NCBI GenBank assembly: GCA_000335715.1
Contig: AMYZ01000012.1
Coordinates: forward strand, 62,001-126,000
Source of the DNA: a beta proteobacterium L13
GTDB taxonomy: Bacteria > Pseudomonadota > Gammaproteobacteria > Burkholderiales > Chromobacteriaceae
Reading direction: 5' to 3'
Length of the DNA stretch: 64,000 nt
The notes under the pieces are model-generated. The model did no database searches. It was not told the origin of the DNA and saw nothing but the letters and a program-made list of their open reading frames with translations. Position numbers and translations under genes: made by a program. Below are positions 1 through 10,621 of the stretch, in pieces (within the stretch, counting starts at the first letter, position 1; each line of letters begins with the position of its first letter).

Positions 1-515
1 TGCGCGCCGTAGAGCAGGTGGAGAAACTGGTGAAAATCGGCGTGGACTCGCTGAAGATCGAAGGCCGCACCAAGAGCCTGTACTACGTGGCGCGTACCGC
101 CCAGACCTACCGCCGCGCCATTGACGACGCGGTGGCCGGCCGCCCGTTCGACTACAGCCTGCTGGCCGAGCTGGAAGGCCTGGCCAACCGTGGTTACACC
201 CCGGGCTTCCTGGAACGCCACCAGACGCAAGAGCACCAGAACTACCTGTCCGGCCATTCCATCGCCAAGCAAAGCCAGTACGTGGGCGACGTAATGGAAG
301 TGGATGCCGACGGTTGGGCGCTGATTGACGTGAAAAACCGCTTTGCCGTGGGCGACCGCGTGGAAATCATCCACCCTAGCGGCAACCGCACCGTAGAACT
401 CACCGAAATGACCCGCAACGGCGAAGCCACCAGTGTGGCACCGGGCAACGGCGTGAAGGTGAAGATCCCGGGTATGGCCGGTATGGAAAAAGCGCTGCTG
501 GCACGCCTGCTGTAA
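1..515 (+). CDS. trhP: TrhP (YegQ), U32-family tRNA hydroxylation protein, C-terminal part
   Basis: The reading frame is open to the left edge, so only about the last 170 residues are present. The segment carries the U32-family signature VDSLKIEGRTKS and the YxxRTAQTYR helix, followed by the C-terminal beta-barrel-like domain (GDVMEVDADGW, FAVGDRVEIIHPSGN) found in the long TrhP/YegQ type of this family. Known role of the family: prephenate-dependent formation of 5-hydroxyuridine at the wobble position of tRNA, although members were long named peptidases or collagenases. The missing N-terminal half would hold the cysteines of the U32 core. A strong intrinsic terminator follows 25 bases after the stop, so the transcription unit ends here. 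Assignment to TrhP over the shorter U32 paralogues rests on the extra C-terminal domain. Confidence 0.85.
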   Translation, partial: RAVEQVEKLVKIGVDSLKIEGRTKSLYYVARTAQTYRRAIDDAVAGRPFDYSLLAELEGLANRGYTPGFLERHQTQEHQNYLSGHSIAKQSQYVGDVMEVDADGWALIDVKNRFAVGDRVEIIHPSGNRTVELTEMTRNGEATSVAPGNGVKVKIPGMAGMEKALLARLL

Positions 516-540
516 GCCACCACCGCGCTTGTTGTATCGA

Positions 541-566
541 AAGGCCGCCTTTTAAGGCGGCCTTTT
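541..566 (+). terminator. Intrinsic terminator after trhP
   Basis: Perfect 10-bp stem (541-550 with 555-564), loop of four bases, then a short T run. It sits 25 bases past the trhP stop and ahead of the next gene's ribosome binding site. Confidence 0.85.
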
Positions 567-599
567 GTCATAATGCGTTTTTTTGCGCAGGAAGCAGGC

Positions 600-1640
600 A
601 TGAAGCATGGCATCGCCGCGGCACTGGCCGCCTTGACCTTGGCCGCGTGCGGTAGCGGCCAGCCGCCAGCGGGCAGCCCGCCGCACCACACCGCCGACGG
701 CTACCAGAACCTGTACCCCTTCCACCAGCCGGGGCTGGGCGACATCCTGCGCTGGCGCTGGGAAGAATGGACCGGCCCCGAGGTGGTGCAGCGCCCCGAG
801 CGCATCCCGCGCGTGCAGCCGGACCTGGCCTGGCTGGCGGCCAACCGCAGCACCGCCAGCTATACCTGGCTGGGCCACGCCAGCGGCTTGCTGCAGCTGG
901 GCGGCCAGAACGTGCTGATCGACCCGATTTTTTCCGAGCGCGTGTCGCCGGTGCAGTGGCTGGGGCCGCGCCGCTACCTGCCGGTGCCGGCCACGCTGGC
1001 GCAGCTGCCGCGCATCGATGTGGTGCTGATCTCGCACAACCATTTCGACCACCTCGACCGCGACAGCATCGACGCCTTGCTGGCGCAGCCTGGTGGCCAG
1101 CCGCAGTTTGTGGTGCCGCTGGGTATCGATGCCTGGCTGCGCGAGCGTGGCGCCACCCGCATCACCGCGCTGGATTGGTGGCAAAGCGCCGACGTGGGCG
1201 GCCTGCAGTACACCGCCACGCCAGCGCAGCACTGGAGCAAGCGCAGCCTGGCCGATACCAACGAAACGCTGTGGGCCGGCTGGGCGGTAAAAGGGCAGGG
1301 CAAGACGGTGTGGTACTCGGGCGATACCGGCTATGTGCAGCCGCTGTTTGCCGATATCGGCCGCCGCTTGGGCACGATAGATCTGGCGCTGTTGCCAGTG
1401 GGGGCCTACCTGCCGCGCTGGTTCATGGCCTCGCAGCACGTGGACCCATTACAAGCCGTACAGATGTTCCGCGATGTGAAAGCGCACCAGGCGGTAGGCA
1501 TCCACTGGGGTGTGTTCGCGCTGGCCAGCGAAGCGGTGGATGCGCCGCTGGACGACCTGCCGGCGGCGCGGCGCCAGCTGGGCGTGGGCGAGCAGGCGTT
1601 CCGTCTGCTACCGCTGGGCGGTACGCTGCGCCTGCCATAA
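600..1640 (+). CDS. Metallo-beta-lactamase-fold hydrolase, predicted lipoprotein
   Basis: About 346 residues from the ATG at 600, chosen over an in-frame ATG at 573 because it starts a clean lipoprotein signal (MKHGIAAALAALTLAAC with an LAAC lipobox) and has an AGGAAG-like ribosome binding site just upstream. The zinc-binding motif HNHFDH (residues 146-151) and later SGDTGY and HWGVF elements mark the Lactamase_B_2 branch that includes NAPE-phospholipase D and UlaG-like enzymes. The protein is therefore predicted to be a metal-dependent hydrolase anchored to the outer or inner membrane. NAPE-PLD-like proteins cleave N-acyl phosphatidylethanolamine, but the substrate here is not known. It is a single gene with terminators on both sides. 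Confidence 0.8.
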   Translation: MKHGIAAALAALTLAACGSGQPPAGSPPHHTADGYQNLYPFHQPGLGDILRWRWEEWTGPEVVQRPERIPRVQPDLAWLAANRSTASYTWLGHASGLLQLGGQNVLIDPIFSERVSPVQWLGPRRYLPVPATLAQLPRIDVVLISHNHFDHLDRDSIDALLAQPGGQPQFVVPLGIDAWLRERGATRITALDWWQSADVGGLQYTATPAQHWSKRSLADTNETLWAGWAVKGQGKTVWYSGDTGYVQPLFADIGRRLGTIDLALLPVGAYLPRWFMASQHVDPLQAVQMFRDVKAHQAVGIHWGVFALASEAVDAPLDDLPAARRQLGVGEQAFRLLPLGGTLRLP

Positions 1641-1710
1641 AGTACGCGTGGCTTGCGGCAAAGGTTGGCCGCAGGGCGCTTTGGTCGTAAAATTGCTGCA
1701 TTGCATTCGA

Positions 1711-1743
1711 GCCGGGCGCTTTGGCGCCCGGCCTTTGATTTTA
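1711..1743 (+). terminator. Intrinsic terminator between the MBL lipoprotein and argS
   Basis: Nine-bp GC stem (1711-1719 with 1724-1732), four-base loop, followed by a T-rich tail. It ends only 12 bases before the argS start, so argS needs a promoter within or before this hairpin, or partial read-through. Confidence 0.75.
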
Positions 1744-1746
1744 TAA

Positions 1747-3474
<1,728 letters not shown>

Positions 3475-3500
3475 GCCTGCTGCACTTTGACTGCATGCTG

Positions 3501-3526
3501 AAAACCAGCCACTTGGCGGGTTTTTT
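3501..3526. terminator. Terminator between convergent argS and binding-protein gene
   Basis: Ten-bp stem with one mismatch, A-rich on the left and six T on the right, lying in the 51-base gap between the two convergent stops. It fits argS best but the A run would also allow termination of the minus-strand gene. Confidence 0.75.
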
Positions 3527-4359
3527 CATGGGTTGTTGGCGGTTTGTGGTGGCGTGGCGCTGGTGTCGCTAGCGGGTGATGCCAGCGCCGGGTCGTGGCT
3601 GTGCAGGGCGACTTGTTCCACGGGGGCTTCCATCGGCAGCCAGCGCAGGTGGATGGCCAGGTAGCTGCCGTCTTGCAGCATGCCTTCCAGTGCGCGCTGC
3701 CAGCGCAGTACTGTGTCCGGTGCCGTGCCGCGGGAAAAGCTCAGGTACAGCGGCAGGCTGCTGAGGGTGGTGACGGGGGCGATAGCCTGCGCCTGCGTGC
3801 CGGTAAAGCGCAGGAGCGGGGCCACAGCGGTGTTGGCCTCTACCCATAAGCGCACACGGTTGCCCAGCAGCAGGCGCAGGCCCTGCTCACTGTCCCGTGT
3901 GCGATGGGGGCGAAAGCCGGCTTCCAGTGCGGCGGCCTCGGCAATGCTGTCTTGCGCGGCCACGGTGGCTTCGCCGGCCAGCCGGGCCGCTGGCAGCATG
4001 GCCAGCCCTGCGGCGTTGCGTGGCAGGCTATAAGCGGTGACGCTGGCCACCATGATGGGCCCAAGCTGGGTAAAGTCGCGACGGTTGTCATCGGTATCGC
4101 CCAGCGTAAACATCATGTGGTCGGGCTGGCTGCGCAGTAGCGCATTGGCTTGGTCCCATGCTTTGAGTTGCATGGGGGCGGTATCGCCAGTGCGTTGCTG
4201 TAGCTGTTGCACGATATCCACCGCCATGCCGGCGGGCTGGTCCACGGCATTCAGATAGACAAACGGCGGCCATTCTTCGGCCAGTATGGTCAGTGGTGCC
4301 GCCTGGCTGTGCCTGGCTAGCAAAAGGGTAAACAGCAGAAGGGTGGCGCGCAGTAACAT
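3526..4359 (-). CDS. Periplasmic solute-binding protein, SBP_bac_3 family
   Basis: 277 residues with a signal peptide ending near residue 20 (ARHSQA before APLTI). The mature start LTILAEEWPPFVYL and the GMAVDIVQQL segment are the hallmark of family 3 extracellular solute-binding proteins, the amino-acid-binding type. No permease or ATPase gene lies nearby, so this may be an orphan receptor or serve a transporter coded elsewhere. It shares length and layout with the next gene (4418-5185), and the two are tandem paralogues. The last about 20 residues, rich in S, A, P and T, extend past the domain. Ligand unknown. Confidence 0.75.
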   Translation of the reverse strand: MLLRATLLLFTLLLARHSQAAPLTILAEEWPPFVYLNAVDQPAGMAVDIVQQLQQRTGDTAPMQLKAWDQANALLRSQPDHMMFTLGDTDDNRRDFTQLGPIMVASVTAYSLPRNAAGLAMLPAARLAGEATVAAQDSIAEAAALEAGFRPHRTRDSEQGLRLLLGNRVRLWVEANTAVAPLLRFTGTQAQAIAPVTTLSSLPLYLSFSRGTAPDTVLRWQRALEGMLQDGSYLAIHLRWLPMEAPVEQVALHSHDPALASPASDTSATPPQTANNP

Positions 4360-4417
4360 GCAGGGCTATGACGTATGGCTGATTGGCCGCCATCATAACA
4401 CTGATTGTCCGACAATA

Positions 4418-5185
4418 TCAGCGCTGTATGCCCAGGCGCTCGACCTGTAGCGGTACGGGGTCTTGCGGGAACCAGTGCTGGTGGATGGCGGTAAAGCTGC
4501 CATCCTGCTTGATGTCATTCAGCGCTTTTTCCCAACGCAGGATGGTGTCGCGTGGCACATTGGGCGAAAAAGCTAGGTACAGGCTCAGGCGATCCAGCGT
4601 GGCCACGCGTTCTACGGTGGCCAAAGGCAGGCCTTGTTCGCGCAGGACATTGCCCACTACCACATTGCCTTCCACCCACAGCTTGACGCGGCCGGCTGCC
4701 AGCATGCGTGCCGAGTGTGCCGGGTCGGTAGTGGGTAAAACATTGAAACCGCGGCTGTGCGCCGTGCTTTCAAAAATGCTGCCACGGTAGGCGGCGGTGG
4801 GGAGCTTTTGCATGGCCGCCGGGCTGAGCCTGCGTATTTCTGCCGCGTACTGGCGCAGCGCAAAGACATCGGTGCTGGATACCAGAATGGGGCCGACCAG
4901 CGTCATCAGCCGTTCACGTTCGGCGCTGCGGCCAACGGTAAACAGCAGCACATCTTTTTCATTAAGCAGGCTGTTGTAGGCACGTGCCCAAGGCTGTATC
5001 TGGATGGGGCTGTTGTCTTGGACGCGCTCTTGCAGCAGTTTGACGACCTCTACGGCCATGCCGGCGGGCTGGCCTTTGTCGTTGGCTAAGCTGACAGGGG
5101 GCCAGTCCTCGGTCAGCAGGGTCAGTGCTTTGGCAGAGAGGCTGGCAGCCAGTAGTGTCGCTAGCAGTATCAGGCGATATTTCAT
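4418..5185 (-). CDS. Periplasmic solute-binding protein, SBP_bac_3 family, paralogue of the previous gene
   Basis: 255 residues from the ATG at 5185, which begins a typical signal peptide (MKYRLILLATLLAASLSAKA). An in-frame ATG at 5251 would add 22 hydrophilic residues and overlap the terminator of the upstream gene, so it is rejected. Mature protein begins LTLLTEDWPPVSL, with GMAVEVVKLL and LWVEGNVVVGNVL matching the equivalent blocks of the neighbour (LWVEANTAVAPLL). The conserved KLWVEGN and LYLAFSPN motifs indicate a common subfamily of orphan binding proteins. The pair probably arose by duplication; no transporter genes accompany them. A copy of the GTTGGCCGCA repeat (reverse) lies at 4927. 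Confidence 0.75.
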   Translation of the reverse strand: MKYRLILLATLLAASLSAKALTLLTEDWPPVSLANDKGQPAGMAVEVVKLLQERVQDNSPIQIQPWARAYNSLLNEKDVLLFTVGRSAERERLMTLVGPILVSSTDVFALRQYAAEIRRLSPAAMQKLPTAAYRGSIFESTAHSRGFNVLPTTDPAHSARMLAAGRVKLWVEGNVVVGNVLREQGLPLATVERVATLDRLSLYLAFSPNVPRDTILRWEKALNDIKQDGSFTAIHQHWFPQDPVPLQVERLGIQR

Positions 5186-5230
5186 GGAATGTCCGCGTGC
5201 CAAGGCATTGGATTTAATATGGCACAGTTG

Positions 5231-5272
5231 CAAGTTGGCCGCACGATGCATTGCATCCGTGCGGCCAACTTG
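5231..5272 (-). terminator. Hairpin made of an inverted pair of the GTTGGCCGCA repeat, after the aminopeptidase gene
   Basis: Copies at 5234-5243 (forward) and 5260-5269 (reverse) sit in a 15-bp perfect stem (5231-5245 with 5258-5272) that continues with an inner GATGCA/TGCATC pair, so almost the whole 42 bases are self-complementary. It lies 37 bases past the stop of the minus-strand aminopeptidase gene. There is no T run on either side. The arrangement resembles the uptake-sequence terminators of Neisseria. Confidence 0.7.
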
Positions 5273-5308
5273 TTTGAGTGCAGCCTTGGCGGGCTAGGCC
5301 GTAGCAGC

Positions 5309-7102
5309 TTACAGCGGGCGACTAGCCTGTTGCAGCCAGGCTAGCGCATCGCCGCTGACCAGCGGGCTGACACGGGCCAGTACCTCGGCGTGGTAGGCAT
5401 TGAGCCAGGCCAGCTCGGCGGGGGTCAGCAGGGCTGGCACGATGCAGCGGGTGTCGATCGGGCACAGCGTCAGCGTTTCAAAGCGCAGAAAATCACCGAA
5501 CTCGCTGCTACCGGCGTCCACATTCAGCAGCAGGTTTTCGATGCGCACGCCCCAGCGGCCCGGGCGGTAGATGCCTGGCTCGTTGGAGGTGATCATGCCG
5601 GCTTCCATCGCCATGTGTGGCTCGGGAATAGCGCGCGAGATGCTTTGCGGGCCTTCGTGCACGTTCAGGAAGTAACCCACACCGTGGCCCACGCCGTGGC
5701 CAAAGTCGATATTGGCTTGCCAGATCGGCGCGCGTGCCAGCGCGTCCAGCATCGGCGACAGCGTACCCTGCGGGAAGTGCGCCAGGCTCAGCTGGATCAT
5801 GCCCTTCAGCACCAGCGTAAAGTCATGCTTTTGCGCCTCGCTCGGTGTACCTACCGCTACCACGCGGGTGATGTCGGTGGTGCCACCGTGGTACTGGCCA
5901 CCGCTGTCGATCAGCAGCAGGCCGTCGCCGGCGATTTCGCTGTGGCTGTCTTCGGTAGCGCGGTAGTGCGGCAGCGCGCCGTTGGCGTTGAAGCCGGCGA
6001 TGGTGGCAAAGCTGGGGCAGACAAAGCCGGGGCGGCGGGCGCGGGCGGCGGTGATTTCTTCATCGATGGTGAGCTCGGTGATGCGGCTGCGGCCAACGTT
6101 GGCCTCGAACCAGGCAAAGAACTCGGCCAGTGCCGCACCATCTTGCGCCATCGCTTCGCGTACGAAAGCCGCCTCTTCCGCTGTTTTGCGTGACTTCATC
6201 AGGGTGGACGGGTTGATGGTTTCGATGATTTCTACCCCGTCGGCCACTGCCTGGCGCAGGCCCAGGGTGATGCGGCGTGGGTCCAGCAGCAAGCGGCTGC
6301 CGGTGGGCAGGGCGGCCAGTGCCGGCTTGGCGGCGTGGTAGTCGGCTACGCTGACACCATCTGCGGCCAGTGTGGCGGCCAGCGCGGCGTCGATCTTGCC
6401 GGCCCCGACAAACAGCGTGGCACCGTCGTGGCGCAGCAGCGCGTGCGCGATGAATACCGGGTTGTAATTGACGTCGGCGCCGCGCAGGTTGAACAGCCAG
6501 GCGATGTCGTCCAGGGTGGAGATAAAGTGCGCGTCTGCACCGTGCTGCTGCATGGCCGCGCGGACTGCGGCCAGCTTGTCTCGGCGCGGGGTGCTGGCAA
6601 AGGGTGGCAGGTGTTCGTAAACAGCGGCGGCCGGCAGCGCCGGGCGCTCGGCCCAGATGGCAGCCAGCGGGTCGAGGTCGGTGCGCAGCGTGGCACCAGC
6701 CTTGCCCAGCGCGGCTTGCAGCGCGCGCGCGGCGGCCAGGCCCAGCACATCGCCATCAACAGCCAGTACGTCACCGCTGGCCAGGTTGGCCGCAAGCCAT
6801 TCCAGATGCAGCGGGCTGGCCACGGTCTGGATCTTCATCAGCTGGATCTCGCTGCCGGCCAGCTCTGCTTCGGCTTGTACCCAGTAGCGGCTGTCGGCCC
6901 ACAGGCCGGCAAAATTGCGCGTGACGATCAGCGTGCCTACCGAGCCGTGAAAGCCCGACAGCCAACGGCGGCCTTGCCAGTAGCCGGGCAGGTATTCGGA
7001 CAGGTGCGGGTCGGAAGACGGAATCAGACAGGCGGCGATGCCGTGTTGCTGCATGTGTTGGCGCAGGGCGGCCAGGCGGGCGGAAACAAGGGTGGCGGTC
7101 AT
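5309..7102 (-). CDS. pepP: Xaa-Pro aminopeptidase, M24B family, long form
   Basis: 597 residues, the length of the three-domain type (two creatinase-like N-terminal domains plus the pita-bread catalytic domain), longer than E. coli PepP (about 440). Metal ligands of the M24 fold are visible in order: LLLIDSGG and GTTDITR (two aspartates), GHGVGHGVGY (histidine), SNEPGIY (glutamate) and RIENLL (glutamate). The enzyme removes an N-terminal residue in front of proline in the cytoplasm, with two Mn or similar ions. The gene is monocistronic: a terminator-like hairpin follows it and the intergenic region upstream holds the terminator of the thiolase gene. Two copies of the 10-mer repeat (6088 and 6785) are in the coding sequence. 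Confidence 0.88.
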   Translation of the reverse strand: MTATLVSARLAALRQHMQQHGIAACLIPSSDPHLSEYLPGYWQGRRWLSGFHGSVGTLIVTRNFAGLWADSRYWVQAEAELAGSEIQLMKIQTVASPLHLEWLAANLASGDVLAVDGDVLGLAAARALQAALGKAGATLRTDLDPLAAIWAERPALPAAAVYEHLPPFASTPRRDKLAAVRAAMQQHGADAHFISTLDDIAWLFNLRGADVNYNPVFIAHALLRHDGATLFVGAGKIDAALAATLAADGVSVADYHAAKPALAALPTGSRLLLDPRRITLGLRQAVADGVEIIETINPSTLMKSRKTAEEAAFVREAMAQDGAALAEFFAWFEANVGRSRITELTIDEEITAARARRPGFVCPSFATIAGFNANGALPHYRATEDSHSEIAGDGLLLIDSGGQYHGGTTDITRVVAVGTPSEAQKHDFTLVLKGMIQLSLAHFPQGTLSPMLDALARAPIWQANIDFGHGVGHGVGYFLNVHEGPQSISRAIPEPHMAMEAGMITSNEPGIYRPGRWGVRIENLLLNVDAGSSEFGDFLRFETLTLCPIDTRCIVPALLTPAELAWLNAYHAEVLARVSPLVSGDALAWLQQASRPL

Positions 7103-7247
7103 GGTGGTTCTCGCTGGAATATTGTATTCATTTTGCGGCGAGAGGCGGAGGCTGGCAAGACGGCCAATGGGACAGGACGCAATGTTCTGTAAACAGAATG
7201 CCGGTCAGGCAGGAAAACATGCCAAAAGCGGGTTGGACCCATGCAGC

Positions 7248-7272
7248 AAAAAGCCCCGCCGGAGCGGGGCTT
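7248..7272 (-). terminator. Intrinsic terminator after the acetyl-CoA acetyltransferase gene
   Basis: Nine-bp GC stem with a four-base loop. Read on the minus strand it ends in five T. It lies 22 bases past the thiolase stop. Confidence 0.85.
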
Positions 7273-7294
7273 TGCTAGCTGGGTGAGGCGGGTG

Positions 7295-8476
7295 TTACGG
7301 GCGTTCTACCGCCAGTGCCACGCCCATGCCACCACCGATGCACAGGGTGGCCAGGCCTTTCTTGGCATCGCGACGCTGCATTTCGTGCAGCAAGGTCACC
7401 AGTACGCGGCAGCCGGAGGCGCCGATAGGGTGGCCCAGGGCGATGGCGCCGCCGTTCACGTTAACCTTGTCGGCACCCCAGCCCAGCTCGCGGGCTACGC
7501 CCAGTGCTTGTGCGGCAAAGGCTTCGTTGGCTTCTACCAGGTCCAGGTCTTCCACTTTCCAGCCGGCTTTGTCCAGTGCCTTGCGGGTAGCGGCTACCGG
7601 GCCGATGCCCATGATTTCCGGCTCGCAACCGGTGAGGGCGTAGGACTTGATCACGGCCAGTGGCTTCAGGCCCAGTTTGTCGGCGCGTTCTGCGGTCATC
7701 AGCATCACGGCGGCGGCGCCGTCGTTGATGCCGGATGCGTTACCGGCGGTAACGCTGCCGTCTTTCTTGAAGGCCGGGCGCAGTTTGGCCAGGCTGTCGG
7801 CGGTGGTGCCGGCCTTGATGTATTCGTCTTTGGCGAAGGCTACCGGGTCGCCTTTGCGCTGCGGTACCAGTACCGGCACGATTTCGGCGTCGAACTTGCC
7901 GGCAGCCTGGGCGGCTTCGGCGCGGTTCTGCGAGGCCAGCGCCAGCGCGTCCTGCTCTTCACGGGTAATGCCGTATTTGGCAGCCACGTTTTCGGCAGTA
8001 ATGCCCATGTGGTACTGGTTGTATACGTCGGTCAGGCCGTCGGCCACCATGGTATCTACCAGCTGGGCGTTGCCCATGCGGAAGCCGTCACGCGAGCCCG
8101 GCAGGATGTGCGGCGACAGCGACATGCTTTCCTGGCCACCGGCAATCACGATCTCGGCGTCGCCGCTGGCAATGGCCTGGGCAGCCAGATGCACAGCGCG
8201 CAGGCCGGAGCCGCAGACCACGTTCAGCGTAGAGGCCGGGGTGGATACTGGCAGGCCTGCCTTGATCAGCGCCTGGCGGGCAGGGTTCTGGCCGGCGCCG
8301 GCGGTCAGTACCTGACCCAGGATTACTTCGCTGACGTCTTCCGGCTTCACGCCGGTTTGTGCCAACAGGCCCTTGATCACGGTAGCGCCCAGTTCCGGGG
8401 CGGGGATTTTGGCCAGGGAGCCGCCGAAGCTGCCAACGGCGGTACGCAGTGCTGCAACGATAACGATGTCTTGCAT
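7295..8476 (-). CDS. phaA: Acetyl-CoA acetyltransferase (biosynthetic beta-ketothiolase)
   Basis: 393 residues, full length for the thiolase II family. Catalytic residues are in place: Cys88 in NVVCGSGL, His349 in GHPIGASG, and Cys379 in LCIGGGMG. The reaction condenses two acetyl-CoA to acetoacetyl-CoA. Because it lies 73 bases downstream of a class I PHA synthase on the same strand, it most likely supplies the first step of polyhydroxybutyrate synthesis, hence the symbol phaA. atoB would be the name if it mainly worked in degradation. No phaB (acetoacetyl-CoA reductase) is adjacent, so that step must be coded elsewhere. Confidence 0.9.
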   Translation of the reverse strand: MQDIVIVAALRTAVGSFGGSLAKIPAPELGATVIKGLLAQTGVKPEDVSEVILGQVLTAGAGQNPARQALIKAGLPVSTPASTLNVVCGSGLRAVHLAAQAIASGDAEIVIAGGQESMSLSPHILPGSRDGFRMGNAQLVDTMVADGLTDVYNQYHMGITAENVAAKYGITREEQDALALASQNRAEAAQAAGKFDAEIVPVLVPQRKGDPVAFAKDEYIKAGTTADSLAKLRPAFKKDGSVTAGNASGINDGAAAVMLMTAERADKLGLKPLAVIKSYALTGCEPEIMGIGPVAATRKALDKAGWKVEDLDLVEANEAFAAQALGVARELGWGADKVNVNGGAIALGHPIGASGCRVLVTLLHEMQRRDAKKGLATLCIGGGMGVALAVERP

Positions 8477-8549
8477 GGTTTTCTCCAGGTTGTTCTGTTC
8501 TGTGCCAGATTCGGGTGAAACCGCAATCTAGCACAGAAGTCTTTGCAGA

Positions 8550-10325
8550 TTATTGCAGGGTGGCCAGCTGGGCCGGCATGGCCTTGGCTTGCACGTATTC
8601 GCCAGGGGCGTCGCACAGGGCTGGCAGCTCTTTGCTGCCGAATACCTTGGGTGCGGCTACCTTGTCACCCGACTGCGGTGCCAGCCAGCCGTCCCAGTCT
8701 TTCCACCAGCTGCCCGGGCGGCTCTCGGCGCCGTCCAGCCAGGCGTCGGCGCTGGCTACCAGGTTGTCGTTCACCCAGTAGTTACGCTTGTCCTTGGTGA
8801 CCGGGTTGATGGAGCCGGCAATGTGGCCGGAGGCACCCAGCACATAGCGGCGCGAGGCGGCACCGCTGAGGTACTGCACGCCGTCGTAGGCCGATTTCCA
8901 TGGCACGATGTGGTCTTCGCGGGCGGCAAAGATGTACAGCGGGATGTCGATCTGCGATACGTCGATCTTCACGCCGCACAGTTCGATGCTGCCTGGCTTG
9001 GTCAGCGCGTTGTTGATGTAGAACTCCTTCAGGAAGAAGGTGTGCATCGGCAGCGGCAGGTCGACGGCGTCGTTGTTCCAGTACAGCAGGTCGAACGGTG
9101 GCGGGGTCTTGCCCAGCAGGTAGTTGTTGACCACGTAGTTCCACACCAGGTCGTTGGCGCGCAGGCTGGCAAAGGTGCGGCCCAGCTCCTTGCCGCTGAC
9201 GATACCGCCACCGCCGGTAGCCAGCTTGGCTTCGCGGGTCTGGATAAGCTTGTCGTCGATGAAGACCTTGATTTCGCCCGGGTCGGTGTGGTCTACCAGC
9301 GAGGTCATGAAGGTGGCGCTGTCGATGTAGTTCAGCTTGCGGTGTTTGAGCACGCACAGCGCGGTATTCAGGATGACACCGCCGATGCAGAAGCCCAGCG
9401 CGTTCATCGATGGCTGCTTGGTGATCTTGCGGATAGCCTCGGCTGCCGCAATCACGCCTTCCTCGATGTAGTTGTCCCACTTGTAGTGCTTCATGTCCGG
9501 GGTGGCCGAGCGCCAGCTCACCAGGAACACGCGGTAACCCTGGGCCACGAAGTGGCGCACCATGGAGTTATCCTGCTGCAGGTCCATCAGGTAGTACTTG
9601 TTCACGCACGGCGGCACGATCAGCAGCGGCTTTTCGTAGACCTGCTCGGTGGTGGGGGTGTACTGGATCAGCTCGATCAGCTTGTTGCGGAACACCACCT
9701 TGCCCGGTGTGCAGGCAATATTCTTGCCGATCTCGAACTTGCTCTCGTCCGACATGGAGATGTGACCCTTCTGCAGGTCTTCCACCATGTTTTTCATGCC
9801 TTCTACCAAGCTCTCGCCCTTGGTTTCCAGTGCACGTTTCACCACTTCCGGGTTGGTCAGCATGAAGTTGGTCGGCGCCATGGCGTCGATGTACTGGCGC
9901 GTGGCAAAGGCCAGACGTTCCTTGTCTTCGCCTTCCAGCTGGGATTTGTCTACCAGCTCGGTCATCCATTTGCTGGTGAGCAGATAGCTTTGTTTCAGGA
10001 AGCTGTAAAAAGGGTGCTCGTTCCATTCCGGGGCAGCAAAGCGGCGGTCGCCTGCGGCAGGCTGGGCTGCGGGGGCGCCACCGGCGGGCTGGCCCAGGAA
10101 GGAAAGCCAGATGTTCATCTGCTGCTGGTACAGATTGTTTTGCAGGGCAACAAACTGGTTGGCGTTGTCTACCATCTGCTGCCATGCGCCGGCCATCGGG
10201 TTGGCCGCGTCTTGTGGCGACAGGCCGCTACCCAGCGAATTCACGAACTGCTGCATCCACTTCTGATTGGCTTCGGACAAATTGGCAAAAAAGCTGTCCA
10301 GCGAGGTGGGGGTTTCCTGACTCAT
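8550..10325 (-). CDS. phaC: Class I poly(3-hydroxyalkanoate) synthase
   Basis: 591 residues from the ATG at 10325, which has a GAAGGAGATAT ribosome binding site. A longer frame to 10445 lacks one. The lipase-like box is GFCIGG with the nucleophile Cys313. The catalytic Asp lies in [10 protein letters not shown] and the His in GASGHIAGS, as expected for an alpha/beta-hydrolase-type PhaC. The N-terminal about 190 residues are the poorly conserved class I domain. The length matches Cupriavidus-type PhaC (589). The enzyme polymerises (R)-3-hydroxyacyl-CoA into storage granules at the granule surface. It is probably co-transcribed with the thiolase gene behind it. No phasin or phaR is visible in the window. 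Confidence 0.95.
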   Translation of the reverse strand: MSQETPTSLDSFFANLSEANQKWMQQFVNSLGSGLSPQDAANPMAGAWQQMVDNANQFVALQNNLYQQQMNIWLSFLGQPAGGAPAAQPAAGDRRFAAPEWNEHPFYSFLKQSYLLTSKWMTELVDKSQLEGEDKERLAFATRQYIDAMAPTNFMLTNPEVVKRALETKGESLVEGMKNMVEDLQKGHISMSDESKFEIGKNIACTPGKVVFRNKLIELIQYTPTTEQVYEKPLLIVPPCVNKYYLMDLQQDNSMVRHFVAQGYRVFLVSWRSATPDMKHYKWDNYIEEGVIAAAEAIRKITKQPSMNALGFCIGGVILNTALCVLKHRKLNYIDSATFMTSLVDHTDPGEIKVFIDDKLIQTREAKLATGGGGIVSGKELGRTFASLRANDLVWNYVVNNYLLGKTPPPFDLLYWNNDAVDLPLPMHTFFLKEFYINNALTKPGSIELCGVKIDVSQIDIPLYIFAAREDHIVPWKSAYDGVQYLSGAASRRYVLGASGHIAGSINPVTKDKRNYWVNDNLVASADAWLDGAESRPGSWWKDWDGWLAPQSGDKVAAPKVFGSKELPALCDAPGEYVQAKAMPAQLATLQ

Positions 10326-10580
10326 TGATATCTCCTTCAAATGGGGGAAGACAAACAGGCCGTGCTGCCTTGCGTGACAGGATGTTTTTCTTGTTGGGCG
10401 CAATCTGTTGAGTAAAGACTTTACCATTGCTTTATGACAAAACACAGCAAGGCCATGCTGCGTTGCGATATAAACGGGGGTAATGGGTATACAGGCAACA
10501 ACAGGTGACAGCCCGGCGGCGGGCTAAAGGCAGGAGTATGCAGTGTTTATTTCTATGGCATGTTGTTCTGCGTCAATAGT

Positions 10581-10618
10581 GCTTGCCGCCCTGGTGTCTT
10601 TGTGCAGGGGCGGCAAGC
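10581..10618 (-). terminator. Stem-loop after the chemoreceptor gene
   Basis: Ten-bp perfect arms (10581-10590 with 10609-10618) extended by CTG/CAG, immediately past the minus-strand stop at 10622. No T run follows, so it is a candidate terminator or 3' stabilising hairpin only. The rest of 10326-10621 shows no gene; it must contain the phaC promoter, which I could not place convincingly. Confidence 0.5.
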
Positions 10619-10621
10619 TGC

